From Tellurirhabdus rosea (GTDB lineage Bacteria; Bacteroidota; Bacteroidia; Cytophagales; Spirosomataceae): a stretch of DNA of 64,000 bases. Position numbers and translations under genes: made by a program. Shown here one piece after another: positions 1 through 10,215 of the stretch (position 1 is its first letter; each line of letters opens with the position of its first letter). The notes under the pieces are model-generated. The model had not been told where the DNA came from, ran no database searches, and saw nothing but the letters and a program-made list of their open reading frames with translations. The stretch lies in NCBI RefSeq assembly GCF_026278345.1, contig NZ_CP111085.1, positions 3,675,501 to 3,739,500 on the forward strand. The letters are read 5' to 3'.

Positions 1-489
1 TCCGTCGCGGAAGCTGGTTTCTTGGGCAACCCGTTTGTTGGTGAAGAAGATCGTGTGCATCAGCCGGTGCAGGAACGGGCCTGCCACGTCCATATCGGCC
101 GAAAGCTGGTAGGCCTGCTTGACCTGATTCGGAATCTGCATATCCCCGACCACCTGCGAATGCAGACCCGTGCAGACCTCAAAGAGGTGACGCACAGCTT
201 CATTGGCGGTATTGTACAGGTGGAAATAAGGAAGATAGTCGTCGGTGTTCGTCAGGCCTTTTTCAATCAGGAGGAGGCGGGCAATCTCGGTATTGTGATT
301 TTCGGCGGCGGCGTAGTACACCTCCGTCCGGTTGCAGGTTGAAATGACCAGCAGATCGGATACCTCGAACACATCCCGCAGCTTGAGCAGAAACTGACGG
401 GTTTCGTCTTCGTTTAATGCAATTAGCTCGCGAACAGCCAGCGGAGCCGTTTTGTAAGAGAGACTAACTGATTTAAATGAATCGTACAT
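1..489 (-). CDS. hemA: Glutamyl-tRNA reductase, N-terminal part (gene cut by window edge)
   Basis: Reduces glutamyl-tRNA(Glu) to glutamate-1-semialdehyde, the first committed step of C5 tetrapyrrole (heme) synthesis. The 163 visible residues start MYDSFKSVSLSYKTAPLAVR and contain the catalytic-cysteine motif STCNRTEVYYA, with Cys52 matching the nucleophile near residue 50 of the family, followed by the conserved stretch TGLHSQVVGDMQIPNQVKQ. The start at 489 is the only ATG that gives this standard N-terminus. The NADPH-binding and dimerisation domains lie beyond the left edge. It is divergent from the histidine kinase at 818. Identification is firm; completeness of the gene cannot be judged. 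Confidence 0.94.
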   Translation of the reverse strand, partial: MYDSFKSVSLSYKTAPLAVRELIALNEDETRQFLLKLRDVFEVSDLLVISTCNRTEVYYAAAENHNTEIARLLLIEKGLTNTDDYLPYFHLYNTANEAVRHLFEVCTGLHSQVVGDMQIPNQVKQAYQLSADMDVAGPFLHRLMHTIFFTNKRVAQETSFRDG

Positions 490-817
490 ATTACTGATTG
501 AAACTAACGTACAAAATTAATGCACAATGCCCAATTAAGAAACACCTATTTACCGGTTTCAGTTTGTACTTTTATTATTTAGAAACCTTATAAACTGTTA
601 CAAAGTTAACCCCTGTTCGGTTCCGTTTCCAACTCGACTCAGGTGAAGTTGTAAACAAAGGCATTGAAATGGTACAAACAGACGTTAAGTCGTAAAATCG
701 TTTGTAAAATTACAACGGTTCCGGAGCCGGGCGCATGAGGCTGGTCAGCCTCCTGTCTGATCCTCGTCAACAGGAATAGCCGCCTGAATCAAACCGGCGT
801 CCGATTTTGTTTATCCG
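490..817. other. Divergent intergenic region, hemA / histidine kinase
   Basis: This 328-base gap contains AT-rich DNA and no convincing ORF. On the minus strand TAATTTTG (512-519) fits the -7 consensus TAnnTTTG 22 bases before hemA. On the plus strand no good consensus promoter was found for the kinase, and its start is not preceded by a ribosome binding site. Confidence 0.5.
512..519 (-). promoter_or_regulatory. Candidate -7 element of hemA promoter
   Basis: The minus strand reads TAATTTTG, a full match to the Bacteroidota -7 consensus TAnnTTTG. No clear -33 TTTG is seen 19-21 bases upstream, so this is tentative. Confidence 0.35.
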
Positions 818-2089
818 ATGATGCTGAAGTCTTTTGATATTTATGGTCAGCGTAACACGCTGAAAATCATCGTGGCCCTGAATCTGCTGCTGCTCGGTAC
901 GGCCTCCTGGCTGTTTACAAGCCGCCTGGTGGACCAGCTCGAAAAACGGGAAGAACGGTACGTGCAGCTCTTCGCCAAGGCCATGGCCTACGCCTACAAA
1001 ACGGACGTGAACGACGACATCAACTTTGTCATGCAGGAGATTATTCTGATGAACGACCTGCATGAGATTCCGTTCATCTACGTCGACGAACGCGGCGAGC
1101 CGACCATCGACCGGTTCACCGACATTCCGCAGGATTTTCCGGAGGCCAAGCGGCACGCGCTGGTGCGGCAGAAAATGGCGGAAATCAAGAACGATCACCC
1201 GCCGATCGAGGTGGATCTGGGAGAAGGGCGCAAAGGGTACGTGTATTATAGCAACTCGTTTCTGCTGACGCAGTTGCGCTATTTCCCGTATGTCGAACTG
1301 GTTTCGCTGATGGTGCTCGGTTTTCTGGCGTATCTGGCCTTCAGTTCGGCCCGGCGGGCGGAGCAGAACCGGGTCTGGGTCGGGCTGGCCAAGGAAACGG
1401 CCCACCAGCTGGGCACGCCGCTTTCGTCGCTGATGGCCTGGGTGGAGTATTTCCGCTCCGATCCGGCCGTGGACGAATCCATTGCCGACGAAATCGAAAA
1501 GGACGTAAAGCGGCTGGAAACCATCGCGGCCCGCTTCTCCAGCATCGGGTCCGTTCCGACGCTGCGCAGCGAGGATTTGTACGAAACCGTGAGCAATTTT
1601 ATCAGCTATCTGGAGCCGCGCATCTCCACGAAGGTCCGGATGAGTATCGTCAACGAACTGCCGGAGGGCTTCCAGGTACACATCAACAAGCTGCTATTTG
1701 AGTGGGTGATCGAGAATATATGCAAAAACGCCGTGGATGCGATGGGCGGTATCGGTAGCCTCACCCTCCGGCTGCAGCCCATTGCCCAGCGCCGTCGTCC
1801 GGGCGAAACGGCGCGGGTCAACGACGTGGCCATCGACATTACCGATACGGGAAAAGGCATCAGCAAGGCCAATCTGGCGAAAGTGTTCACCCCCGGTTAC
1901 AGCACCAAAAAACGCGGCTGGGGCCTGGGCCTGACGCTAGCCAAACGGATCATCGAGGAATACCACGAAGGACGGCTGTTCGTCAAACACTCGGAAATCG
2001 GCAAGGGAACGACGTTCCGCATTCTGCTCCGGGAAAGTACCGCGGCGGTCCGTCCGGTGCCGGAGAAGGTAAGTCAGGATGCCGCCTGA
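818..2089 (+). CDS. Membrane-bound sensor histidine kinase
   Basis: A 423-residue two-component sensor. A first membrane helix lies near residues 14-34, followed by an extracytoplasmic segment of about 110 residues with no recognised sensor fold, and a second membrane helix near 150-172. The H-box is AHQLGTPLSSL with phosphoacceptor His196. The ATPase domain shows the N-box ENICKNAVDAM, the G1 box DITDTGKGI and the G2 box GWGLGLTLAKRII. The start is MM at 818/821; either Met could be used. No response regulator is adjacent. The nearest is the AAA+ regulator at 3899-5050, separated by two genes, so a pairing is only a guess. A hairpin follows the stop. Confidence 0.9.
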   Translation: MMLKSFDIYGQRNTLKIIVALNLLLLGTASWLFTSRLVDQLEKREERYVQLFAKAMAYAYKTDVNDDINFVMQEIILMNDLHEIPFIYVDERGEPTIDRFTDIPQDFPEAKRHALVRQKMAEIKNDHPPIEVDLGEGRKGYVYYSNSFLLTQLRYFPYVELVSLMVLGFLAYLAFSSARRAEQNRVWVGLAKETAHQLGTPLSSLMAWVEYFRSDPAVDESIADEIEKDVKRLETIAARFSSIGSVPTLRSEDLYETVSNFISYLEPRISTKVRMSIVNELPEGFQVHINKLLFEWVIENICKNAVDAMGGIGSLTLRLQPIAQRRRPGETARVNDVAIDITDTGKGISKANLAKVFTPGYSTKKRGWGLGLTLAKRIIEEYHEGRLFVKHSEIGKGTTFRILLRESTAAVRPVPEKVSQDAA

Positions 2090-2102
2090 GGACCGAAAAC
2101 AA

Positions 2103-2160
2103 CAAGGGCGTCCGGGCCGGGCAAACCCTGGCCGCAAACGCCCTTGCTGGCTGATTTTTT
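2103..2160. terminator. Hairpin between convergent genes
   Basis: Arms CAAGGGCGT (2103-2111) and ACGCCCTTG (2138-2146) pair perfectly around a GC-rich loop, and TTTTTT follows at 2155-2160. It lies between the convergent kinase and lipoprotein genes and could stop transcription mainly on the plus strand. Confidence 0.65.
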
Positions 2161-2698
2161 AGAAAAGCAGCGGAAGCGAAATGGTATCGCTCTCGATGAC
2201 GTTGCTGGTTCTGAGAGCCCGGTCACGGATGCGGATGGAGAACTTGAGCGGCGTCATCCGGTAGCCGCGGAAGTACGTAAAGTTCTGGGAAAAATTAAGC
2301 GTCCCTTCAATCGGTCCGGCCTTCTCGCTCTTGTACAGGCGCGGAAAAAACAGCTTTCGGTTGGTCGGAAAATCAACCTCGATAAACTGGCCCTTGTCGT
2401 AGCGGAAAGCGCGCAGTTCGTAGTTGCCCCAGTCTCTGTATCGGGTATTCAGCAGCACGGTGTCGCTGCGTTCTTCGGCCGAGATGCCCAGATCGCCGTC
2501 GCCGTCCCGGTATTTGAAGGAAATGACCAGCGAGTCGGCGCGGGCACCCGAAAAGCCTTCCGTGGTCGGGTAGGAGACAACACTCGCGTTGGAGATTTCA
2601 GGCGTGAACGAAAAGTCCGGCTTGTCGAGACAGGCCGTCAAAACGGCAGCGATTCCCAAAAAAAGCAGGCTGTAGTGAATAAATCGCTTCGGCATCAT
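2159..2698 (-). CDS. Small outer-surface or periplasmic lipoprotein of unknown function
   Basis: A 179-residue protein with a lipoprotein signal peptide; the lipobox is LTAC with Cys23 when counted from the first of two Met codons (2698 and 2695). The mature part contains an acidic stretch KYRDGDGDLG, then beta-rich sequence ending in charged RIRDRALRTSN. The DGDGDLG stretch resembles short Asp-rich Ca-binding loops, but this is only a resemblance. No enzyme motif was recognised. It is divergent from the LuxE-like gene with only 42 bases between starts, so the two promoters must overlap. Confidence 0.75.
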   Translation of the reverse strand: MMPKRFIHYSLLFLGIAAVLTACLDKPDFSFTPEISNASVVSYPTTEGFSGARADSLVISFKYRDGDGDLGISAEERSDTVLLNTRYRDWGNYELRAFRYDKGQFIEVDFPTNRKLFFPRLYKSEKAGPIEGTLNFSQNFTYFRGYRMTPLKFSIRIRDRALRTSNVIESDTISLPLLF

Positions 2699-2740
2699 GT
2701 TAGTAGAGTATTGTCAAATCGTTAATCCAGTCTGGCTTAC

Positions 2741-3811
2741 ATGAATAAGCCCATTTTGAATAGTCCGGCGGCGGAAACCCGGCGCGTGTTACGGGAGCGA
2801 ATCCTGCGGGCCAATGCGGCCGGGTTTGAAGCGCTGGCGCTGGACGTTTTCCGGTACCAGGTCGTTCACAACCCCGTTTACCGCCGGTATGTTGGCTACC
2901 TGTCCATCCGTCCCGAACAGGTGACGGATTTGCACCGGGTACCGTTTATGCCCATCAGTTTCTTCCGGCATCATGCTGTCCGGACCCAGGCCGAGGTGCA
3001 TCCGTTGGAAACACCGCTCGTTTTTGCCAGCAGCGGCACCACGGGCAGCGAGACGAGCCGGCACCATGTGCCCGACGAAGCGCTCTACGATGCCGTCAGT
3101 CAGCGGATTTTCGAGGAAACCTACGGGCCGCTGGTCAACTTCCACATCCTGGCCCTGTTACCGTCGTATCTTGAACGAAATAACTCGTCGCTGGTGTATA
3201 TGGTTCGACGCTTTATTGAAAAAGCGGCCTCCCCGGTTTCCGGTTTTTTCCTGAACAATACCGACGATCTGACGGCCACCCTCCGCCGCCTGGCTGAGGC
3301 CCCGGACGGACGCAAAATTCTGCTCATCGGCGTCACCTTCGGGCTGCTCGACTGGGCAGAATCCGGCACCGACTTCGCCTTTCTGCGAAACCTGCCGAAC
3401 CTGATCGTGATGGAAACGGGCGGGATGAAAGGCCGCCGCCGCGAACTCCTGCGGGAAGAGGTGCACGCCATCCTGACGGGCCGGCTCGGCGCCCCGCAAA
3501 TTCATTCGGAATATGGCATGACGGAATTGCTTTCGCAAGCGTATTCGTCGGGAGAGGGAATATTTCGGCCGTCGGCAACGCTGCGGGTGCTGCTTCGCGA
3601 CGTCAACGACCCGTTTCATCTGCTTCGTCCGGAATCGACCACGCGGCTGACGGGCGGCATCAATGTCGTGGACCTGGCCAACCTCGATTCGTGCAGCTTC
3701 ATCGAAACCCAGGACCTCGGCCAGTTCATCCCCGACCAGCCCGACGCCTTCCGCGTCATCGGGCGATTCGACAACTCGGACATCCGGGGATGCAATTTAA
3801 TGATTGAATGA
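2741..3811 (+). CDS. LuxE-like acyl-protein synthetase / acyl-adenylating enzyme
   Basis: A 356-residue member of the ANL adenylate-forming superfamily, closest in layout to LuxE acyl-protein synthetases. The adenylation P-loop-like motif SSGTTGSETSRH lies near residues 98-109, and the later conserved region HSEYGMTELLSQAY near 248-261 matches the (Y)GMTE motif that contacts the adenylate. Members activate a carboxylate, often a fatty acid, with ATP; the substrate cannot be read from sequence. It is about the length of LuxE and lacks a full acyl-CoA synthetase C-domain. The last residues (NLMIE) and the TGA stop are encoded inside a TGAN-repeat hairpin, so the original C-terminus may have been replaced. 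Confidence 0.85.
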   Translation: MNKPILNSPAAETRRVLRERILRANAAGFEALALDVFRYQVVHNPVYRRYVGYLSIRPEQVTDLHRVPFMPISFFRHHAVRTQAEVHPLETPLVFASSGTTGSETSRHHVPDEALYDAVSQRIFEETYGPLVNFHILALLPSYLERNNSSLVYMVRRFIEKAASPVSGFFLNNTDDLTATLRRLAEAPDGRKILLIGVTFGLLDWAESGTDFAFLRNLPNLIVMETGGMKGRRRELLREEVHAILTGRLGAPQIHSEYGMTELLSQAYSSGEGIFRPSATLRVLLRDVNDPFHLLRPESTTRLTGGINVVDLANLDSCSFIETQDLGQFIPDQPDAFRVIGRFDNSDIRGCNLMIE

Positions 3812-3896
3812 CTGAATGATTGAATGACTGATTCGCTCCGCCCGGTTCTAATCTGCGGAGCGAATCAGTCATTCAGTCATTCAATCATTCAAAATT
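3801..3896. repeat. TGAN-repeat hairpin between convergent genes
   Basis: The left arm (3801-3841) is eight consecutive TGAN tetramers followed by a GC-rich clamp. The right arm (3855-3890) is the complement with seven tetramers. The loop is 13 bases. Both strands therefore show TGA every four bases, giving stops in all three frames whichever gene is read into it. It overlaps the 3' end of the LuxE-like gene and ends just before the stop of the response regulator. It probably also terminates transcription. Confidence 0.85.
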
Positions 3897-3898
3897 TT

Positions 3899-5050
<1,152 letters not shown>

Positions 5051-5442
5051 ACAGGGATAAAGATTACACCACTACCGAACGAGTATTCGGTTTGGTCTAT
5101 CTGGTTGAGTATCGTTTAGAAAGGTTGAAGTTAACAGGAGGTGACGCCATAATGCAACACCCGCGCTATTTTTTTGCCAAAACAGATCGGGTCTTCTCCG
5201 GGAATCCCCGTGGCGACCCTGTTTTTCAGTTCCTGTCCGGACAGATAAGTCAGTCGGCCGAATACTCTACTGTAAAAGCAGACTCTTCCGTTTTCATCAA
5301 TAAATGTCTATTTATTTTTACTTAAGTAGAATCTTTGTCAAAATAATCTTTATAAAGTAATATAGCGGCTTAATACATAACCCATTAATAACCCAGATCA
5401 TCTACATTACTTACCAATTTCCTAACCTTTATTAATCTTTTT
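5051..5442. other. Divergent intergenic region upstream of susC
   Basis: A 392-base gap. It is AT-rich over the last 130 bases, as expected for the susC promoter, but no perfect TAnnTTTG was found; AATCTTTG at 5329-5336 is a near match. It contains a possible 57-residue ORF with a perfect Shine-Dalgarno sequence, listed separately. Confidence 0.45.
5152..5325 (+). CDS. Possible 57-residue peptide with a perfect Shine-Dalgarno sequence
   Basis: The ORF begins MQHPRYFFAKTDRVFSG and ends in NKCLFIFT. It is preceded by AGGAGGTGA at 5136-5144, seven bases before the ATG, an exact complement of the 16S rRNA tail. Genes around it have no such site. The amino-acid sequence shows no signal peptide, membrane helix or known domain, and could be chance. 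The Shine-Dalgarno match is the only reason it is listed. Confidence 0.25.
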   Translation: MQHPRYFFAKTDRVFSGNPRGDPVFQFLSGQISQSAEYSTVKADSSVFINKCLFIFT

Positions 5443-8400
5443 ATGCGTCATCTTCTACTTATCCGCTGTCTGCTGACAGTTTGGCTGGGGGCTATGCTGG
5501 TAGCGGGCACCCAGGCGCAGGACCGCCGCGTGACAGGAACCGTGATTTCGGGGAAAGACCAGCAGCCCATTCCGGGGGCAAACATTGTGGTTAAAGGGAG
5601 TTCTACGGGTACAACGTCAGACGCAAACGGACGCTTTGCCATCAGCGTACCGTCTGGTAATTCGGTGCTCATCATCAGCTCGATTGGTTTTCAGAGTCAG
5701 GAGACAGCCGTAGGTAACCAGGCACAGCTAACGATTACACTCGCCGAATCGACCCAGAGCCTCGATGAAGTCGTGGTCACGGCGCTGGGTATCAAGAAAG
5801 AAGCCAAAAAACTGGGCTACGCCACCGCCAACGTCAGCCCGGAGCAGATCACGACCAACCGGACGGTGAACTTTGTCAACGCCCTGCAGGGAAAAATTGC
5901 CGGGGTCAACATCAGTTCCCTGGGTACCGGGGCCGCCGGAACCTCGAAGATCCGGATTCGCGGGCAGTCGTCGTTCTCCGGGCAGAACAACCCGCTGATT
6001 GTGGTCAACGGGGTGCCGATCGACAACACCAACTTCGGCCAGAACAACGGAAACGTCGGCGGGGATAACTCCATCGGCGGCCGCGACCGGAACTACTCCG
6101 ACGGCGGCGACGGCCTTTCGTCCATCAACCCCGACGATATCGAGGGCATGACCGTGCTGAAAGGCGCTACGGCCGCGGCCCTCTACGGCTCCCGGGCCAA
6201 GGACGGCGTCATCATGATTACGACCAAAACGCGTGGCGCCGGGCAGGGCATCGGCGTGGTCTACAACACGAACTTCACCACGGACCAGCCGATGGATCTG
6301 ACCGATTTTCAGTACGAATACGGACAGGGCGAATACGGCGTCCGGCCCACGGCGGCCAACCCCACCTCGGGCGTGTGGAGCTTCGGCGAAAAATTCCAGC
6401 CGGGCATGACGCAGGTGCTTTTCGGCGGCCTGACGGTGCCGTATGCGCCCGTGCGCAACCGCATCCGGGATTTTTACCGCACCGGCACTACCTGGACCAA
6501 TTCCGTGGCGGTGTCTTCGGGCAACGACCGGGGCGGCTTCAATCTCTCGGTCGCCAATACGGACAACAAAGGCATCACGCGGAACAACACCTACAACCGG
6601 AAAACCCTCAACCTGGGCTTCAGCTACGATCTTTCGAAAAAGCTGAACGTTTCGGGTGCGATGAACTATTCGATTGAGGACAACAAAAACCCGCCCCAGA
6701 TTGCGCAGCAGGACAACAGTACGCCGACGGTCATTTATACCCTCGCCAACTCGATGCCGCTGGACGTGCTGGAAGCCAACCAGATCAATCCGGCAACGGG
6801 GAATGAGTTTATCTGGACGCGTTTCCAGAACCGGACCAACCCGTATTTCGTCCTCAGCCGGAAATTCGAGAACATCCGCCGCGACCGCCTCTTTGGCAAC
6901 ATCGCCGCCAAGTACAACTTCACCGACTGGCTGTATCTGCAGGGCCGGGTAGGGCAGGACTACTGGTCGCGGGACCAGGATTACAACTTCCCGACGGGGC
7001 AGGCTTCGCTGGCCGCGGCTCCGGCCGGTTTCGTCAACGGGGCGTACGTGCAGGAAGCCCGCCGCTTCCGGGAGGTCAACGCCGACTTCCTCATCGGCGC
7101 GAACCGGCGTTTCGGTAAGTTTGGCCTCGACATCACGGCGGGCGGCAACCAGCTCTACCGCCGCAGCGACGTGAACAGCGTGCTGGTGACCGACTTCATC
7201 GTGCGGGACCTGTACACGCCGCAGAACGGCCGCGTAAAAGATCCGACCTACGGACTCAGCGAGCGTAAGGTGAACTCCCTCTACGGAGCCGCCGAATTTT
7301 CGTACAACGATTTCCTTTACCTGAACGTCACGGCCCGGAATGACTGGTTCTCGACGCTCGCGCCGGGCAACCGCAGCATTCTGTACCCGTCCGTGACGGG
7401 AAGCTTCGTGTTCTCGCAGGCCTTCAACACCCTGCCCGAATGGATCAACTTCGGTAAAATCCGGGCCGCTTATGCCGAAGTGGGCAGCGATGGCGACGTA
7501 CCCCCGTATTCCAACAACCTGTTCTACAGCGTCGGGGCCAACCTCTTCCCGAACCCCGCCGGATTGGGGCAGCCCGTTGGTAACATTACGTCCAACACCG
7601 TACCGAGCGCCACGCTGAAGCCCAGCCGCACGGCGGAAACGGAAGTCGGTCTGGAACTGAAAATGTTCAACAACCGCGTTGGCCTCGACTTTACGTATTA
7701 CAATAAAATCACAAGCGACCAGATCGTTTCGGCCCAGGCTTCCGACGCCTCGGGCTACACCAACCGCCTGATCAACAGCGGGCAGAGCCGCAACCGGGGC
7801 GTCGAACTGTTGCTGAACCTGAGTCCCCTCCGGACGAAGGATTTCTCCTGGGACATTACGCTGAACGGCTCGTACAACGAAACGCTGCTGCTGCGGCTGC
7901 TGACGGACGATAACGGCGTCGGCGACCGGGATTACAACAAAGACGGCCAGCCCGAGCAGATTGTGGTCGGCAACGGAATTTACGTGGGTGATCTCCGCCA
8001 CGTGGTGGGTCAGCCGCTGGCCCAGTTGTACACCTTCGGCTACCAGCGCGACGCCCAGGGCCGGATCATCCACGGCGGCGACGGTCTGCCGCTGCGCACG
8101 GCCACCCCAATTTCGTTCGGCTCAGCCCTGCCGAATCATGTGGGCGGGATTACCAACACGTTCAATTACAGAGGGGTGAGCCTGTCGTTCCTGATTGATT
8201 ACAAACTGGGCGGCAACATGATTTCGGGCACCAACCTGAACACCTTCCGGCACGGTCTGCACAAGGAAACACTCATTGGCCGCGGCGATGCCGACAACCG
8301 GATGGTGGGCGTAGGCGTCAACGAGCGGGGTGAGCCCAACGCCGTCCGGGCTTTCGTGCAGGACTACTATTCGGTAGGCCGTTCGCGGAGCCTGGGTGAG

Positions 8401-8661
8401 CAGGTCATCTACAACGCCGGTTTCTGGAAGCTGCGTCAGATTACGGTCGGCTATGACTTCACCCGGCACCTGCCGCGCAACCTGTTCATCAAAGGCGTCC
8501 GCCTGAATGCCGTGGCCAACAACGTCGCTATTCTGAAAAAGTGGGTGCCGAATATCGATCCGGAGCAGTTTGGCTTTAGCTCTGATAACCTCGTTGGTCT
8601 GGAGTCAACGGGCCTGCCCACCACCCGCAGTATTGGTTTTAACCTGAATGTCAGATTCTGA
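5443..8661 (+). CDS. SusC/RagA-family TonB-dependent outer-membrane transporter
   Basis: A 1072-residue transporter that, with its SusD partner, imports glycans or oligosaccharides across the outer membrane using TonB energy. A signal peptide ends at GTQAQ. Next comes a carboxypeptidase-regulatory-like beta domain (about 28-115; VTGTVISGKDQQPIPGANI), then the plug (about 120-245) with the SusC signature ALQGKIAGVNISS, RIRGQSSF and VLKGATAAALYGSRAKDGVI. The rest is the 22-stranded barrel, ending in an aromatic residue (LNVRF) as outer-membrane barrels do. The start is the only ATG giving a signal peptide. SusD begins five bases after the stop, so they form one operon. The substrate is unknown; no glycoside hydrolase adjoins. 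Confidence 0.96.
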   Translation: MRHLLLIRCLLTVWLGAMLVAGTQAQDRRVTGTVISGKDQQPIPGANIVVKGSSTGTTSDANGRFAISVPSGNSVLIISSIGFQSQETAVGNQAQLTITLAESTQSLDEVVVTALGIKKEAKKLGYATANVSPEQITTNRTVNFVNALQGKIAGVNISSLGTGAAGTSKIRIRGQSSFSGQNNPLIVVNGVPIDNTNFGQNNGNVGGDNSIGGRDRNYSDGGDGLSSINPDDIEGMTVLKGATAAALYGSRAKDGVIMITTKTRGAGQGIGVVYNTNFTTDQPMDLTDFQYEYGQGEYGVRPTAANPTSGVWSFGEKFQPGMTQVLFGGLTVPYAPVRNRIRDFYRTGTTWTNSVAVSSGNDRGGFNLSVANTDNKGITRNNTYNRKTLNLGFSYDLSKKLNVSGAMNYSIEDNKNPPQIAQQDNSTPTVIYTLANSMPLDVLEANQINPATGNEFIWTRFQNRTNPYFVLSRKFENIRRDRLFGNIAAKYNFTDWLYLQGRVGQDYWSRDQDYNFPTGQASLAAAPAGFVNGAYVQEARRFREVNADFLIGANRRFGKFGLDITAGGNQLYRRSDVNSVLVTDFIVRDLYTPQNGRVKDPTYGLSERKVNSLYGAAEFSYNDFLYLNVTARNDWFSTLAPGNRSILYPSVTGSFVFSQAFNTLPEWINFGKIRAAYAEVGSDGDVPPYSNNLFYSVGANLFPNPAGLGQPVGNITSNTVPSATLKPSRTAETEVGLELKMFNNRVGLDFTYYNKITSDQIVSAQASDASGYTNRLINSGQSRNRGVELLLNLSPLRTKDFSWDITLNGSYNETLLLRLLTDDNGVGDRDYNKDGQPEQIVVGNGIYVGDLRHVVGQPLAQLYTFGYQRDAQGRIIHGGDGLPLRTATPISFGSALPNHVGGITNTFNYRGVSLSFLIDYKLGGNMISGTNLNTFRHGLHKETLIGRGDADNRMVGVGVNERGEPNAVRAFVQDYYSVGRSRSLGEQVIYNAGFWKLRQITVGYDFTRHLPRNLFIKGVRLNAVANNVAILKKWVPNIDPEQFGFSSDNLVGLESTGLPTTRSIGFNLNVRF

Positions 8662-8666
8662 TTTTT

Positions 8667-10199
8667 ATGAAAAAGTCGCTTTTCTATATTCCCTTGATCG
8701 CCTGTCTGGTAGGAGTCAGCAGCTGCGAAAAAGGCTTTGACGAACTGAACGTCAACCCTACGGCCGCTACGGCGCTCAACCCGTCGTTTACCTTCAACAA
8801 CGCCATGATCAACACCACCTTTCCGGGGTCGACGCTGGTGTTTGAGCATCCGATCGTCCAGTTCATGTTCTCGCCGAACTCGGGCGTACTGGCGGGCGGA
8901 AATTTCAACGTGGACAACCGCGGGCCAACCGGTCCGAACGCCGGAATCTGGCAGCGTTACTACCGCGACGTGACCCGCTACGTGGTGGATGTCATGGCAA
9001 AAACCAAGGATGATCCTGCCCGCAGTAACCTTTATAATATGGCCCGCATCTGGAAAGCCTACTCGTTCATGGTGCTCACGGACAGTTACGGCGATATTCC
9101 CTACAAGGATGCCGGTCTGGGATTCCTGGGCGGCAACGTGGCTCCCAAGTACGATACCCAGCAGAGCATTTACGAGGACATCATCAAGGAACTGACCGAA
9201 GCCTCGGCGGCTCTGGACGCCGCAAAGCCCATCGAAGCGGGCGATATTCTGTACGGCGGTAACATTTCCCGCTGGAAGCGTTTCGGCTATTCGACCCTGC
9301 TGCGGGCGGGCATGCGCCTGACGAAGGTGAATCCCGCGCTGGCCCAGTCGACGGTTCAGAAGGCCGTACAGGGCGGGGTGATGCAGGCCAATGCGGACAA
9401 TGCCGTGATCCGCAACAACGCCAATTACCAGAATCCGGTCGGCGGCACGCTTAACTCCACCGAGGCGGCCAACTACTACCTGACATCGCATTTCGTGAAT
9501 TACCTCCGGACCAATGCCGACCCCCGGCTGGCGTCGATTGCGGCCCGGTACGTGGGAGCCAAGAGCGGCGCGGAACAGACCGCCGCCCGCCTCAACCGCG
9601 ATCCGGCGGTTCAGATCGGTATGCCGCTGGGCTTCGACAACGGAACCATTCCGGCGCAGGCTACCCGCGACGGGCTGGCGAGCTTCTACGATTATTCGCA
9701 GCTCGACCGCACCCGTCTGGGCAAGATCGACGCGCCCTGTTACCTGGTCACCTACGCCCAGACGCAGCTGCTGCTGGCAGAGGCCGCCGTGCGGGGCTGG
9801 GTCACGGGCAGCGTGGCCGAGTACTATGCGGCCGGTGTAACCGCTCATATGCAGCAACTGGGCGATGCAGATGCCGCCTCAGCTGTTCCGGCAGCCGCCA
9901 TTACGACTTATTTGCAGCGCAACCCCTTCGTTCCGGCCAACGGTCTGGAGCAGATTAATACGCAGTATTGGGTCGCCTCGTTCCTGAATGGCCCGGAAGC
10001 GTTTGCCAATTTCCGCCGCAGCGGTTTCCCGCGGCTGACACCGAATCCATATCCGGGTAAGGAAATCAAAGGCAGTTTCATCAATCGTCTTTCCTATCCA
10101 GACAACGAAAAGGCCGTCAACCTGGCGAACCTGACCGAGGCCACTACCCGGCAGGGAGCCGATAACCTCGACACGCGGGTTTGGTGGGATAAGCAGTAA
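8667..10199 (+). CDS. SusD/RagB-family glycan-binding lipoprotein
   Basis: A 510-residue surface lipoprotein that caps the SusC barrel and binds the substrate. The signal peptide ends in the lipobox VSSC, and the mature N-terminus reads CEKGFDELNVNPTA, typical of the SusD-like_2 family. The alpha-helical TPR-like body carries the usual patterns YKDAGLGFLG and YLVTYAQTQLLLAEAA. The C-terminal region RLSYPDNEKAVN is the standard SusD end (YP..E...N). It is translated directly after susC and followed by a hairpin terminator with seven Ts, so the operon probably has two genes. Confidence 0.95.
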   Translation: MKKSLFYIPLIACLVGVSSCEKGFDELNVNPTAATALNPSFTFNNAMINTTFPGSTLVFEHPIVQFMFSPNSGVLAGGNFNVDNRGPTGPNAGIWQRYYRDVTRYVVDVMAKTKDDPARSNLYNMARIWKAYSFMVLTDSYGDIPYKDAGLGFLGGNVAPKYDTQQSIYEDIIKELTEASAALDAAKPIEAGDILYGGNISRWKRFGYSTLLRAGMRLTKVNPALAQSTVQKAVQGGVMQANADNAVIRNNANYQNPVGGTLNSTEAANYYLTSHFVNYLRTNADPRLASIAARYVGAKSGAEQTAARLNRDPAVQIGMPLGFDNGTIPAQATRDGLASFYDYSQLDRTRLGKIDAPCYLVTYAQTQLLLAEAAVRGWVTGSVAEYYAAGVTAHMQQLGDADAASAVPAAAITTYLQRNPFVPANGLEQINTQYWVASFLNGPEAFANFRRSGFPRLTPNPYPGKEIKGSFINRLSYPDNEKAVNLANLTEATTRQGADNLDTRVWWDKQ

Positions 10200-10215
10200 G
10201 CGGAAGCGCTGCGGA

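Noticed and set aside
5728-8073. Very long open frame of 781 codons on the minus strand opposite susC
   Set aside because: It lies antisense to a clear SusC gene, has the Arg/Val/Gly bias of shadow frames in GC-rich DNA and no recognisable domain. Similar antisense frames elsewhere (for example 8451-9857, 18012-19535, 43937-45604, 56352-58151) were rejected for the same reason.
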